From: Dermanyssus gallinae | Lineage: Eukaryota; Arthropoda; Arachnida; Mesostigmata; Dermanyssidae | Assembly: GCA_003439945.1 (NCBI GenBank) | Contig: QVRM01002084.1 | Location: 86,001 to 150,000, forward strand | Direction: 5' to 3' | DNA length: 64,000 bases | In this document: in pieces, positions 47,901 to 58,901 of the stretch | Numbering within the stretch: position 1 is the stretch's first letter | Layout: the number at the start of each line of letters is the position of its first letter | The notes under the pieces: generated by a model | Seen by the model: the letters and a program-made list of their open reading frames with translations, nothing else | What the model was told of the DNA's origin: nothing | The model's database searches: none | Made by a program: the position numbers and the translations under genes

Positions 47901-48310
47901 TGTGCAACCATTTAGGTATACATATGATGCCAGAATAGGTCGCTTTCGCCTTGTAGTTTATGACTGCCGTGAAAATATTGTGACTCCTCTCGCCGGAAGA
48001 TTAGTCGCAAATTATCAATCGTCCATTTTCAGTAGGGCCTTTCGAATACTGTTGATTTGGGTCAATACAAAGACAGAAATTCAATTCGATCGGAAGCGCT
48101 GTCCTAACTGCGAGGCCACACATATTCCTATGATATTCAATTGCCTGAGTACTCGCCTTTGACTACTATACAGACATCAGCTTGGGAGCACATCACCTAT
48201 GCTGAGAGGTGTTGTGCTTCCAAGCGGTCATGAAATTGAGACACCGCCACTTGCGCGATTTAAGTGGATGCGTAAACATCGACCTGACTTAACACGACTT
48301 GACGAGGAAG
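47900..48310 (+). pseudogene. possible LINE C-terminal relic
   Basis: The plus-strand frame ends with FDRKRCPNCEATHIPMIFNC, a C-x2-C-x3-H-x5-C cluster resembling the finger that closes many LINE proteins. No reverse transcriptase blocks precede it, so the assignment is weak. Confidence 0.3.
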
Positions 48311-48372
48311 CCGTCGAGGACTGTAGTGTTACTTCAGAATAGTTTGACTCCACTGGTCTAATAATGTCTACT

Positions 48373-48410
48373 GGCCGTTGATGCGCATAGAATAAACACA
48401 TCCACATAAG

Positions 48411-48461
<51 letters not shown>

Positions 48462-48500
48462 ACGTATGTGTATGTGTTTATTCTGTGAGCATCAACGGCC
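48373..48500. repeat. palindrome with (TA)n core
   Basis: Arms ggccgttgatgcgcatagaa and ttctgtgagcatcaacggcc, continuing through taaacacat, enclose a (TA)n run at 48416-48460. Only a few mismatches break the stem. Confidence 0.9.
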
Positions 48501-48851
48501 AATCAACAATACTAGAACAGTCAATTAGAAACAGTAAACAGCGTGTTTGTAATATGTGCGGGTATTCGCACGTGTTTAAACACCACTTGTGGCATTTGTT
48601 TTTAGTAAGCAGTACATGGCGATCAAGTGACCACTCCAGCTCCAAGGTCGGGAGCAAGCTGCTCGTAACTCGTTCAGCTCGTTCAGAGCCATTAGTGCGG
48701 CTACTGCTGCTATTCTTAAGATAAACCTTAGAGCTATTTATTTCTCAGTAATGCACGCTGTCTCTGCTGCTGCTGTCGCTTCGAGCTAGACCTGAAATCG
48801 GCGCTCTGCCATCTAGATTGCATACTTCTTCCATACATGTATGTATATATG

Positions 48852-48854
<3 letters not shown>

Positions 48855-48898
<44 letters not shown>

Positions 48899-48978
48899 GC
48901 GATAGCCTTTTCTGCAAAATGCACACAATTGCTGTAAATTGTTACTTTTGGAAATTTGTGAGCTCAATGAAGAATTAT

Positions 48979-49010
<32 letters not shown>
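48855..49010. repeat. two (TA)n microsatellites
   Basis: TA runs at 48855-48896 and 48980-49010. ORFs through them are repeat artefacts. Confidence 0.9.
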
Positions 49011-49013
<3 letters not shown>

Positions 49014-49589
49014 TTCAGGAAAAAAATAGCCTTGCCCATAACACTGGACGTTAGGCATATTTTCTACTCACAATAGGCGCCGCGTCATGCTAAACAATAC
49101 TACGCCTACCGAGGCAATCAACCTTAAATACGACTACAATGTTTAGAATCTGCGTTTTTATTTATTAATATGTAAGTAAAATATATTGAAAATAGATATA
49201 TGACAATGAAAACAATTTTATTTCTAAGATAAATATACGGTAAAATGTATCTGTTTTAAATTATTATTAGGATTCTTCAATATTTTCGTTTTCATACAAT
49301 CTATATGTATTAGGTCGGCAGAAAGTGCTGGCCACAAAATTAAGTGCTAGTTAAAGCCTTTATGAGATTTCCCCAAACAAATACATCTGTGCACGATTTA
49401 GCATTGTCGTGTACGAAGATGAAGTTATCACTAACAGTCCTTATACGTGTGGTGTCAGAATTTCATGAACGTGCAGTTGGCCAGCTCACTATTTTCCATG
49501 AGGATCGTTGGCTTGATGACAAGTTATGACAGATTCGGTTTTCCTGTTCAAGGATATTGTACCTTAAACGATGATTGATGAACGACCGC

Positions 49590-50030
49590 CTAGGTTGGCC
49601 TTCGTATGAACACTGACAAAACAAAGGCTATCAAGTTAGGACGAGTAGAGTTCGTCAATGTGTTCTGCAATCTCGAAGTAAACAATTTCTATAATGCACC
49701 ATTTATGACAAGCATATTACAGAGCGAGTTCGGGAGAGCACGATAGTCATGTCGCTTGTAGAAAAACATTAGAAAAACCTTCCGCACACTTAAAGCTTTC
49801 ATTTATGGAGCCTTGATGGCCTTTTACAGCATAAACTAAATGTGGAATCACTTTGCGATATGTCAACTCGAGAAACTTAAGAAAAATAAACCCGCATTCT
49901 ATAAGCTGCGTTTAGGTTACCAAGAAATGAAAGAAACCGCCTAGTTTACCTAATTATATCTGCCCAGCCCCTAGTAGGGAACCTGGTAACACGGTTCAAG
50001 CGTTGCCATTATGACTTCAGTTTTTGTACA
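49590..50030 (+). pseudogene. decayed LINE thumb and C-terminal fragment
   Basis: The plus strand reads VGLRMNTDKTKAIKLGRVEF (the L.MN..KTK thumb block), then fragments of RTLKAFIYGALMAFYSIN, and CQLEKLKKNKPAFYKLRLGY, matching the post-thumb LEKL.K.K..F.K..LG block. Stops and frameshifts throughout. Confidence 0.5.
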
Positions 50031-50059
50031 GTTAAGGTTGATTTTTTGAAGCTACTCGT

Positions 50060-51149
50060 GGTTTTTCTTTGTTTGGTCTGTTTTCCAGATTTCACGGACC
50101 ACCGGCAATAGGGATGGATAACTGGAAATGACCGCTGCAGGAGACACGTCATCTTATCACCCGCCCCTATTCTCTACACAGGTTTCATCATAAACTCCGC
50201 CAGAGACGGGACACTCGCGACGAAGACGGATAGATGTTGATGCAGCCAATGTGGCAAGCCGTGCTCTCTATATTTACCATCGCGATACATCCGGATGTCC
50301 GAGTGTTGCATATTTTACACAGCTGACTCGCTGACACTCCAAAAAGATGTACTCTAATATTTGCACGAATGTGATTTTTAAGTGTATGTGTTGTACTCAT
50401 ACAAGACAAATGGTGTAATAAATCAAGCGAATGAACGTCTGTAATTGGCGCGCCCCGCAATGCAAGGTGAGACGGCAAACCGCCCTCGTCGCCTACGATG
50501 CACCCTTTCCCTTCGTCTACCGTTACCGTTGAACGTACGTTCTTATTTCATCCGAGAATGGAACGCTCTGCCATAGGTCAACGCGGTTTCGTAATCTCGG
50601 GCAAACCGGCATCGTACTTGTCCGTGAGCGGCGGTCGGTTGTCGACAAAGGGTACAGCGGTCGAGCAGGGCTTAATATGAATGCCCTGCAGTCCCCGTCT
50701 CCGACAGTATGCTCTAACTGCGCATCAACGCGCCGAACACTAGCAACAAATCGGAGAATACTGCGGATCTGTTTGTTGACGCAACTTAACTGGAAACCGC
50801 GAAACGTCGGCGACTTTACAAAACATTCGACAAAGAAAAAGAGTTTAATAAGTCTAGCAGCTCATTAGATGTAGTTCGATTGAGCCTTGCCCAAATCCGC
50901 TCTCCAATTCAAGTTGAATAATTGATGCCTATGAGTTGATACCGGTAGACTGACTCTCTGTTAACGGTCGATCGGTTCACATTCAGTTGAACAGCTACAG
51001 AACGTGGACTTCGAAAGCCGAGGTCAAGAAACGCAGTGCTCTGGACGACCCTTTCTCTGGCATCGTCTCGACTTGTCCGAACTCGCTATTGGCTCTTTTA
51101 CTACGAGCAATGCTACTGGCTGGCAAGGAACGTTTCACTAGACATTTGG

Positions 51150-51150
<1 letters not shown>
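50060..51150. other. intergenic, no supported gene
   Basis: No gene or named repeat recognised. Ends at the (TA)n flank (51152-51182) of mariner copy 1. Confidence 0.45.
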
Positions 51151-51182
<32 letters not shown>

Positions 51183-51183
<1 letters not shown>

Positions 51184-52502
51184 GAGGTGTGTTCAAAAAG
51201 TATCGCGACTTTTGTGTTTTTTCAAAAATTATTCATTTATTCATGAATATCTATTTTGTCCCCTTCAAAGTAATCCCCATGAGATATTATACACTTGTGC
51301 CAACGGTTTTTCCAATCTTCGAAGCACTTTAAAAAACCATTTTTTTTATCTTGTTCAGCTCCTCCTTCGATGCCGTCTTTATCTCGTCAAGCGTAGCGTA
51401 ACGTCGTCCTTTCATGGGCCTCTTCAGTTTAGGGAACAAGAAAAAGTCACAGGGGGCCAGATCTGGGGAATACGGTGGCTGCGGCATCATTAGTGTGTTG
51501 TTTTTGGCCAAAAACTCGCGCACAAGCAACGATGTGTGAGCAGGGGCGTTATCGTGGTGCACAAGCCAATTTTTGTTCTTCCACAAATCCGGGCGTTTCT
51601 GGCGGATTGCTTCGCGCAAATTGCGCATAACTTGCAGGTAATATTCCTTATTGACCGTTCTACCCTGTGGCAAGAACTCATGATGCACCACGCCCCTGCA
51701 ATCGAAGAAAACTGTCAGCAAAACTTTCACATTCGACCGAACTTGGCGCGCTTTTTTCGGTCTTGGTTCGTGCGGCAGCTTCCATTGAGATGATTGAGCT
51801 TTGGTTTCCACGTCATAACCATAAACCCACGATTCGCCACCAGTTATGACCCTCTGGAGCAAATTTGGGTCGTCGCGGACAGAGTCCAACATCTCATTAG
51901 CAATGTTCATGCGATGCTGTTTTTGGTCGCAATTGAGCAATTTTGGTACGAATTTCGCGGCGACCCGTCTCATGCCCAAATCATTGATAAAAATCGAATG
52001 GCACGAGCCAATCGGTATGTTTAGGTCCTCAGCAACTTCTCTAACGGTGATTCGACGATTGGCCAATACCATTTTCTCCACTTCATTAATTTTTTCGTCT
52101 GTTGTTGAAGTGCTCGGGCGTCCGGCACGCTCTTCGTCGTTCACATCTTCTCGGCCTTCTGAGAACATTTTGTACCACCGATAAACGTTGCTTCGGTCCA
52201 AGGTAGCTTCTCCGTATGCCACAGTCAACATTCGGAATGCCTCCGCGCACTTAATTTCGTTTTTCACACAAAATTTGATACAGGTTCTTTGATCCATTTT
52301 TTTGAATAGGTAAAAATCGAAGACGATCCAAAACACGTGCAAGCAAAGCAGCTGACAACAATTAGGTGAACATTCAAAATGGCCGAGCTTGTCGGCATAA
52401 GTAAGAGACATGAGTACCAACATAACGCCACAAAAAATCGAAATTCGAATATACGTAACCCGCGAAAATTCAAAAGTCGCGATACTTTTTGAACACACCT
52501 TG
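51183..52502 (-). mobile_element. mariner element copy 1, full length
   Basis: 1,320 bp bounded by terminal inverted repeats that begin cgaggtgtgttcaaaaag on the left and pair perfectly for 30 bp inside the outermost bases (one mismatch near the tip). TA dinucleotides flank both ends (51181-51182, 52503-52504), the mariner target duplication, inside a (TA)n array. It contains one transposase gene on the minus strand. Copy 2 is at 54550-55844 in the same orientation. Confidence 0.95.
51329..52297 (-). pseudogene. mariner transposase, inactivated (D154G, frameshift)
   Basis: From ATG at 52297 the frame gives 322 residues: an N-terminal helix-turn-helix half (MDQRTCIKFCVKNEIKCAEA), a second one (TVREVAEDLNI, 84-94), the FVPKLL linker, and the DDE catalytic domain with HHDNAPAH (D249) and YSPDLAPCDFF (D284), giving D34D spacing. 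The first catalytic aspartate is replaced by glycine (TGGES, G154), where copy 2 has TGDES. The frame also ends early at KIKKMVF because an A-run near 51340 is one base short; the usual KCFEDWKNRWHKC ending follows in another frame. I judge it catalytically dead, though nearly intact. Confidence 0.9.
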
Positions 52503-52509
52503 TATATAT

Positions 52510-54500
52510 ATTGAGATTTAATATAGACGCCTGCCTGTGAAACGGAAGTGACTAAAACAAATTTGTGTATCCGAGAATTTTTCTAGTTCACTGCATCATA
52601 GGGTTGAGAACGGAACGCATCGCCTCAGCAGTTTGACAGTGCTTTTAAGGATGTGATTTATTGTGATTATAAAACACGGTTAAAATTAAATATGATGGGT
52701 GATCCAATTCCTAGGGAGCAGAGAACTAAGCCCCAGACAGCGTCATTTCGGAGATGCTAGATAATTAAGATACACCTGAACAGGCTAATGAGTGTAAGTG
52801 TTTACAAAATGTTTTTAATTCTAGGCTGATAAGTATTGGCTCGTTGCAATAAAGCAGGCTTAATTCTATCAGATACACTGCAAGGTGTGTCTGATTCTAA
52901 CACGCCCGTGTTACCCTCATTCTGTCCATAAGAAAAACCACAGATGCCACTTTCAGATAGAAAAACATTTATTTTAGCACTGTTTATTTTAGTAGGTATT
53001 TTCAACGATTTTAGTACCGAGTAGACGTTTCGGTGGACGTAAGATCAGTGGGCGCATGCCAATGCCTACGAGCGTTGTCTCTCTGCGAAATGACAACCAT
53101 GTTATCATCTACAATCAGCTACACGCCGATTCGAGTATGCTCTGAAGCGTTTTAGCTGAGACTTTGCATCCCTACAACTTGACCGCTCCACTAATTCCTG
53201 GGCGTTGTGGGGAACAAAAATAACATCGCCACGTACACACCAATTACGTACCACCTTGTGTGTTCGTACAATGGATTTCTTGCGGAGTACTCTCTCAATG
53301 CACTGGTCGGCTCTACTCGCCAAAAAATTGCGCTAAACACTACTCAGTCAACCGCAGTCCGCCGACTCGGAGGAGGTCGTTACACTTTTTATCTCGTTAG
53401 GACGGCAGGGAACGGGAACCTGCAGACCATCATATTGTGCTCAAATATGAAATATTTGATCAATTTGCTGATAGATGATATGTGATTACAAAACAGACAC
53501 CACCGCGAAAACGAAAATGAAAAAGTAAGATCATGAAAAGGGTTAGCGTATAGCATAGATCCTTTACGAATGTAAAAATAATCCAACTTTGCCAAGTATC
53601 CAAAGACGTTGCTTTGTCTGTAATGACCAGAACGTCCACCAGTCGCAGTATGCAGCTCTGTTTTGGAAAGTAAAAGCAAATTGTGATTTTAAACGAATAA
53701 CCGTTTTATACGGATAGACAATATGATGAATCGTCAGGTCGTGTTTCTTTATTAATTCAGAAAGTGCAGGCATAACAGAAAGTGAAGACACTCGTATTAT
53801 CTCGATGAGCATAGAACGTGCACGCAAAATGTTTGCGAATGTGGTGTAGCTCTATTTGATTCGCTTATAGTGCTTCGTAAATGTATATATCCTTTTAAAA
53901 TATTTATTTTACATTAACAATTTTCACCCCCTGAACCTGCTTGTTGAGTATGACCATCAATTCCTGTCCACGTATTCTCTATTTCGGAAACCTATAGAGT
54001 ATTCTCCTCAAGGGAACCTTGCCCCATACGTACAGATGACTGTCTGATGCGGCCTCTGGGTCAATGGAAGCACTGGCCCGTATGTTTTCACTCCACAATG
54101 GCACGCATATCGCAAGTCATTACCTAAATTAATTTTAGCCGAGTTAGACGACATCAATGCAAGTGATTTCTGGCTCCGACAAGATTGTCATACAAGCCAC
54201 ACAGTGAGAGAAACAACTGAGTTATTTGGATGAAGTTTGGAACGGGTAATCTTGCACAACCTAGCCTATAAGACCGTGCGATTAAGCGCCTTTGAACTTT
54301 CCTGTAAGTTTTTGTTAAAGATGAAAGTTACAATATTAATCCCACGGCTTGTAAAAACCAAAACAATCACCACATTATAGAAATTGTAGTTTGTTAGAAA
54401 GTTGCCATTACGCTTGCATTAAAATAAATTTTAAAATATCTTTAACACTTGTGGGTTTATGCAAAAGAAAGATCTAACCTACATATACATGTAAGTATGA
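52510..54500. other. intergenic between the two mariners, no supported gene
   Basis: No recognised gene or repeat. Short frames on both strands overlap. A (TA)n run at 54507-54527 precedes mariner copy 2. Confidence 0.45.
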
Positions 54501-54549
54501 ATCTATATATATATATATATATATACATACATACATTTATACATATATA

Positions 54550-55844
54550 CGAGGTGTGTTCAAAAAGTATCGCGACTTTTGTGTTTTTTCAAAAATTATT
54601 TATTTATTCATGAATATCTATTTTGTCCCCTTCAAAGTAATCCCCATGAGATATTATACACTTGTGCCAACGGTTTTTCCAATCTTCGAAGCACTTCAAA
54701 AAACCATTTTTTTTTAATCTTGTTCAGCTCCTCCTTCGATGCCGTATTTATCTCGTCAAGCGTAGCGTAACGTCGTCCTTTCATGGGCCTCTTCAGTTTA
54801 GGGAACAAGAAAAAGTCACAGGGGCCAGATCTTGGGAATACGGTGGCTGCGGCATCATTAGTGTGTTGTTTTTGGCCAAAAGCTCGCGCACAAGCAACGA
54901 TGTGTGAGCAGGGGCGTTATCGTGGTGCAAAAGCCAATTTTTGTTCTTCCACAAATCCGGGCGTTTCTGGCGGATTGCTTCGCGCAAATTGCGCACAACT
55001 TGCAGGTAATATTCCTTATTGACCGTTCTACCCTGTGGCAAGAACTCATGATGCACCACGCCCCTGCAATCAAAGAAAACTGTCAGCAAAACTTTCACAT
55101 TCGACCGAACTTGGCGCGCTTTTTTCGGTCTTGGTTCGTGCGGCAGCTTCCATTGAGATGATTGAGCTTTGGTTTCCACGTCATAACCATAAACCCACGA
55201 TTCGTCACCAGTTATGACCCTCTGGAGCAAATTTGGGTCGTCGCGGACAGAGTCCAACATCTCATTAGCAATGTTCATGCGATGCTGTTTTTGGTCGCAA
55301 TTGAGCAATTTTGGTACGAATTTCGCGGCGACCCGTCTCATGCCCAAATCATTGATAAAAATCGAATGGCACGAGCCAATCGATATGTTTAGGTCCTCAG
55401 CAACTTCTCTAACGGTGATTGGCCAATACCATTTTCTCCACTTCATTAATTTTTTCGTCTGTTGTTGAAGTGCTCGGGCGTCCGGCACGCTCTTCGTCGT
55501 TCACATCTTCTCGGCCTTCTGAGAACATTTTGTACCACCGATAAACGTTGCTTCGGTCCAAGGTAGCTTCTCCGTATGCCACAGTCAACATTCGGAATGC
55601 ATCCGCGCACTTAATTTCGTTTTTCACACAAAATTTGATACAGGTTCTTTGATCCATTTTTTTGAATAGGTAAAAATCGAAGACGATCCAAAACACGTGC
55701 AAGCAAAGCAGCTGTCAACAATTAAGTGAACATTCAAAATGGCCGAGCTTGTCGGCATAAGTGAGAGACATGAGTACCAACATAACGCCACAAAAAATCG
55801 AAATTCGAATATACGTAACCCGCGAAAATTCAAAAGTAGCGATA
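54550..55844 (-). mobile_element. mariner element copy 2, 3' terminus lost
   Basis: About 98% like copy 1 by eye. The left end (cgaggtgtgttcaaaaag) and TA flank (54548-54549) are intact, but the right terminal repeat stops after caaaagtagcgata. About 18 bp of the tip is replaced by unrelated TA-rich sequence, so it can no longer be excised. Confidence 0.9.
54793..55657 (-). pseudogene. mariner transposase copy 2, three frame breaks
   Basis: From the same ATG (55657) the frame is broken first by an 8-bp deletion near 55419, where copy 1 has gtgattcgacgattggcc. The deletion lies between gatt repeats. A one-base loss in a C/G run near 54822 then breaks YSQDLAP and removes the third catalytic aspartate from frame. 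An A-run near 54713 has one base too many. Unlike copy 1 it keeps the first catalytic aspartate (TGDES). Confidence 0.9.
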
Positions 55845-55849
55845 TATCG

Positions 55850-57360
55850 TATGTATATATCCATATTCAGTTTTTATTTCATCGTGCATTGGTAGTCGTT
55901 AGAAGCATATTTTACTCAATATGTAATTGACTTTAGATGATAAGGGCGTTCCGCATATTTCCGCGCGCAAGTATGTGGTAGCCTCAAATATAACATTCTC
56001 CACGAAAACCACAAGTTTATCTTTCAATATTGAAACAGTTTGGCTTCTCACTTACGTAGTGACGGTACTTGTACTTGCTACTCGCGAGCGTTTTCTATCT
56101 CTGTAAACAAAAGGCCCACCAGTAAGTGTCATAACCATCAGTAAGTGTACTTATCAACTACAAATTTTAAATTTCTATCTTCTTTATAGGCGTTTGGGAG
56201 TCAACCACTACCCAAGAAACAAGTATGCATTATGCATACTTTTTTTCTTTTTTTTATGCATGTTTGTTCTTGTCCCCGTCCCCCCAGTAAAAAAAAACAT
56301 AAAACGGCACATTGTTAAGTCTAGAGTCGCCCCTATAAACGATACATTGTTGCCCGCATAATACGTTGGCCTAAACGAATATAAGAGAACATCTCATTAT
56401 AGCAGGATCAGGCATTCAAAAAGACGATACAAGAAAGAAAACTCTGGAGAGTTAGGAGGCTGAGTTTTCACCGGTTACGGGAGCTCCCAAAGCTATATGG
56501 TGAAGATCGGGTAGACTGAGGGAGACATGTGTGTACTGTGCGACGTCGAGAACTACGGCGATAACGTGGATCACACGCATGCAAAGTTCTCGATGGCACG
56601 ATGCAGGCGGCCCGATTACAACTACAGTATGAGCAGTATGACGAGAGAGATATACTCTCAGGGATGCTCAACTGAAAAAAAAAGCGGAAACTGGGAAAAG
56701 CGGATGCAGATTTTGTGGAGGTTGTTATGATGGCAAAGGCAACGCTGACGGAAGAGAGACAGCAACACAGGGGGCGTCGCTGGTAGACTGAAGATTGAAA
56801 ACCAGACCAGCAGCTCTCTATGTACACTGAAGTCAGCTGACCACAAATATTCCGGTCACGGAGGCCTGGGAACCGCTAGGTTTTTGTGGGTTTGTGGGGT
56901 TGCATCATTTTTGTATCAAAGTGGTGGTGGTGCTGCGTGGCGAAGTTGCCGAGTAACTACGCTTTTTCGACAGCCATAGTTGTTATGATTTACGTTGAAG
57001 CTTCCGCGCTCAGAACAGTACAATTTTGCCAAGACGTTTCCGCCCCTCCTTCCATTGGGAAAAAATTATTTTCTTGCCGAGTTCTACCAAACCTCAAAAT
57101 ATATACCAACATTTCTCATACAGCCTATGCAAGTATGCATGCATTTGCATTCGATATGGCGGTCAAAAAAACTTAGTTACTCGGCAACTACGTCACGCAG
57201 CACCATCACGTTGGTGCGAAAACGATGGGTCTTAACTTTGCAATTACCTGAGCGTACATTTGTGATCGTAATGGCAACTTTTTATGGTTCTGCACGTGAA
57301 CGTGTTAGCGTAAGACATAACAACATATGGACTTTTTATAACTTTCTCTCTCTCTATATA
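55850..57360. other. intergenic, no supported gene
   Basis: Short frames without motifs. A (CT)n(TA)n run at about 57343-57366 forms the left flank of foldback copy 2. Confidence 0.45.
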
Positions 57361-57366
57361 TATATA

Positions 57367-58453
57367 CAGGGTGTTGCAGGAATATTTAAAGCGCGATATA
57401 CAGAATTGTAGAGCTCGTTAAAGCAAATATTTTTTCCAATGGAACATGGTCTCTGAGAAGTCTGGTTTCGGAGTGAGAGCGAAATTACTACAATTTGTGA
57501 CACTAGTGTTTTTGCCCGACATAGGAGCACAAAATGTGCTGTTGCGAGCCAACCAGTCTTCCTAGAAACTAAGCACACCATCGTGTTCGTGATAAAATCC
57601 TGCTCCATCTGAAGAATATGCAAGGCCGGTCAGAAAACGCGACATGGTCGCTTAAAAGTGAATTCGCCAAAAATAAAGTTCTTTATTAGCGTTCACGCCA
57701 AATACTTTAGAATCATAACTCTACAACCACTCACAGCGCTCAAAATAGGACATATTCAGCCAATGCGCAATTCATGGCGATCATTTTGGTACCAAACTTA
57801 TGGCAATGCGAGCTGTGGTTTCGGAGTAATTACGATTTTTCGGAGGGCATGTCCAGATTAAGTGCATGAAAAATGACGCGCTGCGGCTGTCGCGCGACAC
57901 ATCGGCTGTAGTGAACGTCGCCACACAGTCATTTTACATGCACTTAATCTGGAAATGCCCTCCGAAAAATCGTAATTACTCCGCAACCACAGCTCGCATT
58001 GCCATAAGTTTGGTACCATTGCCATAAGTTTGCGCATTGGCTGAATATGTCCGTTTTGAGCGCTGTGAGTGGTTGTAGGGTTATGATTCTAAAGTATTTG
58101 GCGTGAACGCGAATAAAGAACTTTATTTTTGGCGAATTCTCTTTTAAGCGATCATGTCCGCGTCTTCTGACCGGCCTTGCATATTCAGATGAAGCAGAAT
58201 TTTATCACGAACACAGACAGAAACTAAGCACACGATGGTGTGCTTAGTTTCTGTCTAGGAAGACTGGTTGTCTCGCAACAGCACATTTTGTGCTCCTATG
58301 TTGGGCAAAAACACCAGTGTCACAAATTGTAGTAATTTCACTCTCACTCCGAAACAAGACTTCTCAGAGACCATGTTCCATTGGAAAAAATATTTGCTTT
58401 AACGAGCTCTACAATTCTGTATATCGGGCTTCAAATATTCCTGCAACACCCTG
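57367..58453. mobile_element. foldback element copy 2 (CAGGGTG termini)
   Basis: Begins cagggtgttgcagg and ends cctgcaacaccctg. The two arms, each about 510 bp, pair along most of their length. Pairs include gagctcgttaaagc, ggccggtcagaaaacgcg and its mirrored match near 58160, gaattcgccaaaaat, and cggagggcatgtccag. They meet at a 50-nt loop (57878-57927) almost identical to that of copy 1. This copy keeps the arm segment that copy 1 has lost on its left side. No transposase. Flanks are (TA)n on both sides. Confidence 0.9.
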
Positions 58454-58456
58454 TAT

Positions 58457-58459
58457 ATT

Positions 58460-58511
<52 letters not shown>

Positions 58512-58579
58512 AAGAGAGAGAAAGAGGTCGTTTATACATTCGTATATATATATGTATATATATATATATATATATATAA
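58457..58579. repeat. (TA)n(GA)n and (TA)n arrays
   Basis: TA then GA units at 58457-58511 and another TA run at 58553-58579. Confidence 0.9.
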
Positions 58580-58586
58580 ACCCCGG

Positions 58587-58901
58587 TCAGTTCTGGCTTA
58601 GCCATCCATGGTTATGACAGCGATTCGAAGTGGACACTCGATCGGCCTGTAGATTCGTATACAGACGATTCCGCGCAGTTGTCGAACATAGTCTGGTGTT
58701 GGTCGCCGCAGACGCCGCGTTTACGTTTCGCGCGAAGCGTCTCCGTTCCGTGCAGACACTTTACGCTTTGTTAACATGTGAACCGGTTACCCAGGGCAGG
58801 GTTGCAGGGACCGAAGTGCTTTCGACACGAAAACACGATATAGAAGCGGAAGCCGCCAGAGACGCGCTGCTTCGGCCGAAGGAAGTCGCTCTCAAGCTCG
58901 A
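58587..58901 (+). promoter_or_regulatory. GC-rich first-exon-like block with donor site
   Basis: A GC-rich segment begins near an arthropod-type initiator (tcagtt at 58587) just after tatataaa, and ends at a consensus donor (ctcga/gtgagt, gt at 58902). A frame from 58630 is open to the donor, but the peptide is not recognised. This could be the first exon of a gene beyond the window; no acceptor or second exon was found. Confidence 0.25.

Noticed and set aside
51536..52184. Plus-strand frames inside mariner copies 1 and 2
   Set aside because: Antisense shadows of the transposase; they recur in both copies because the DNA is about 98% identical.
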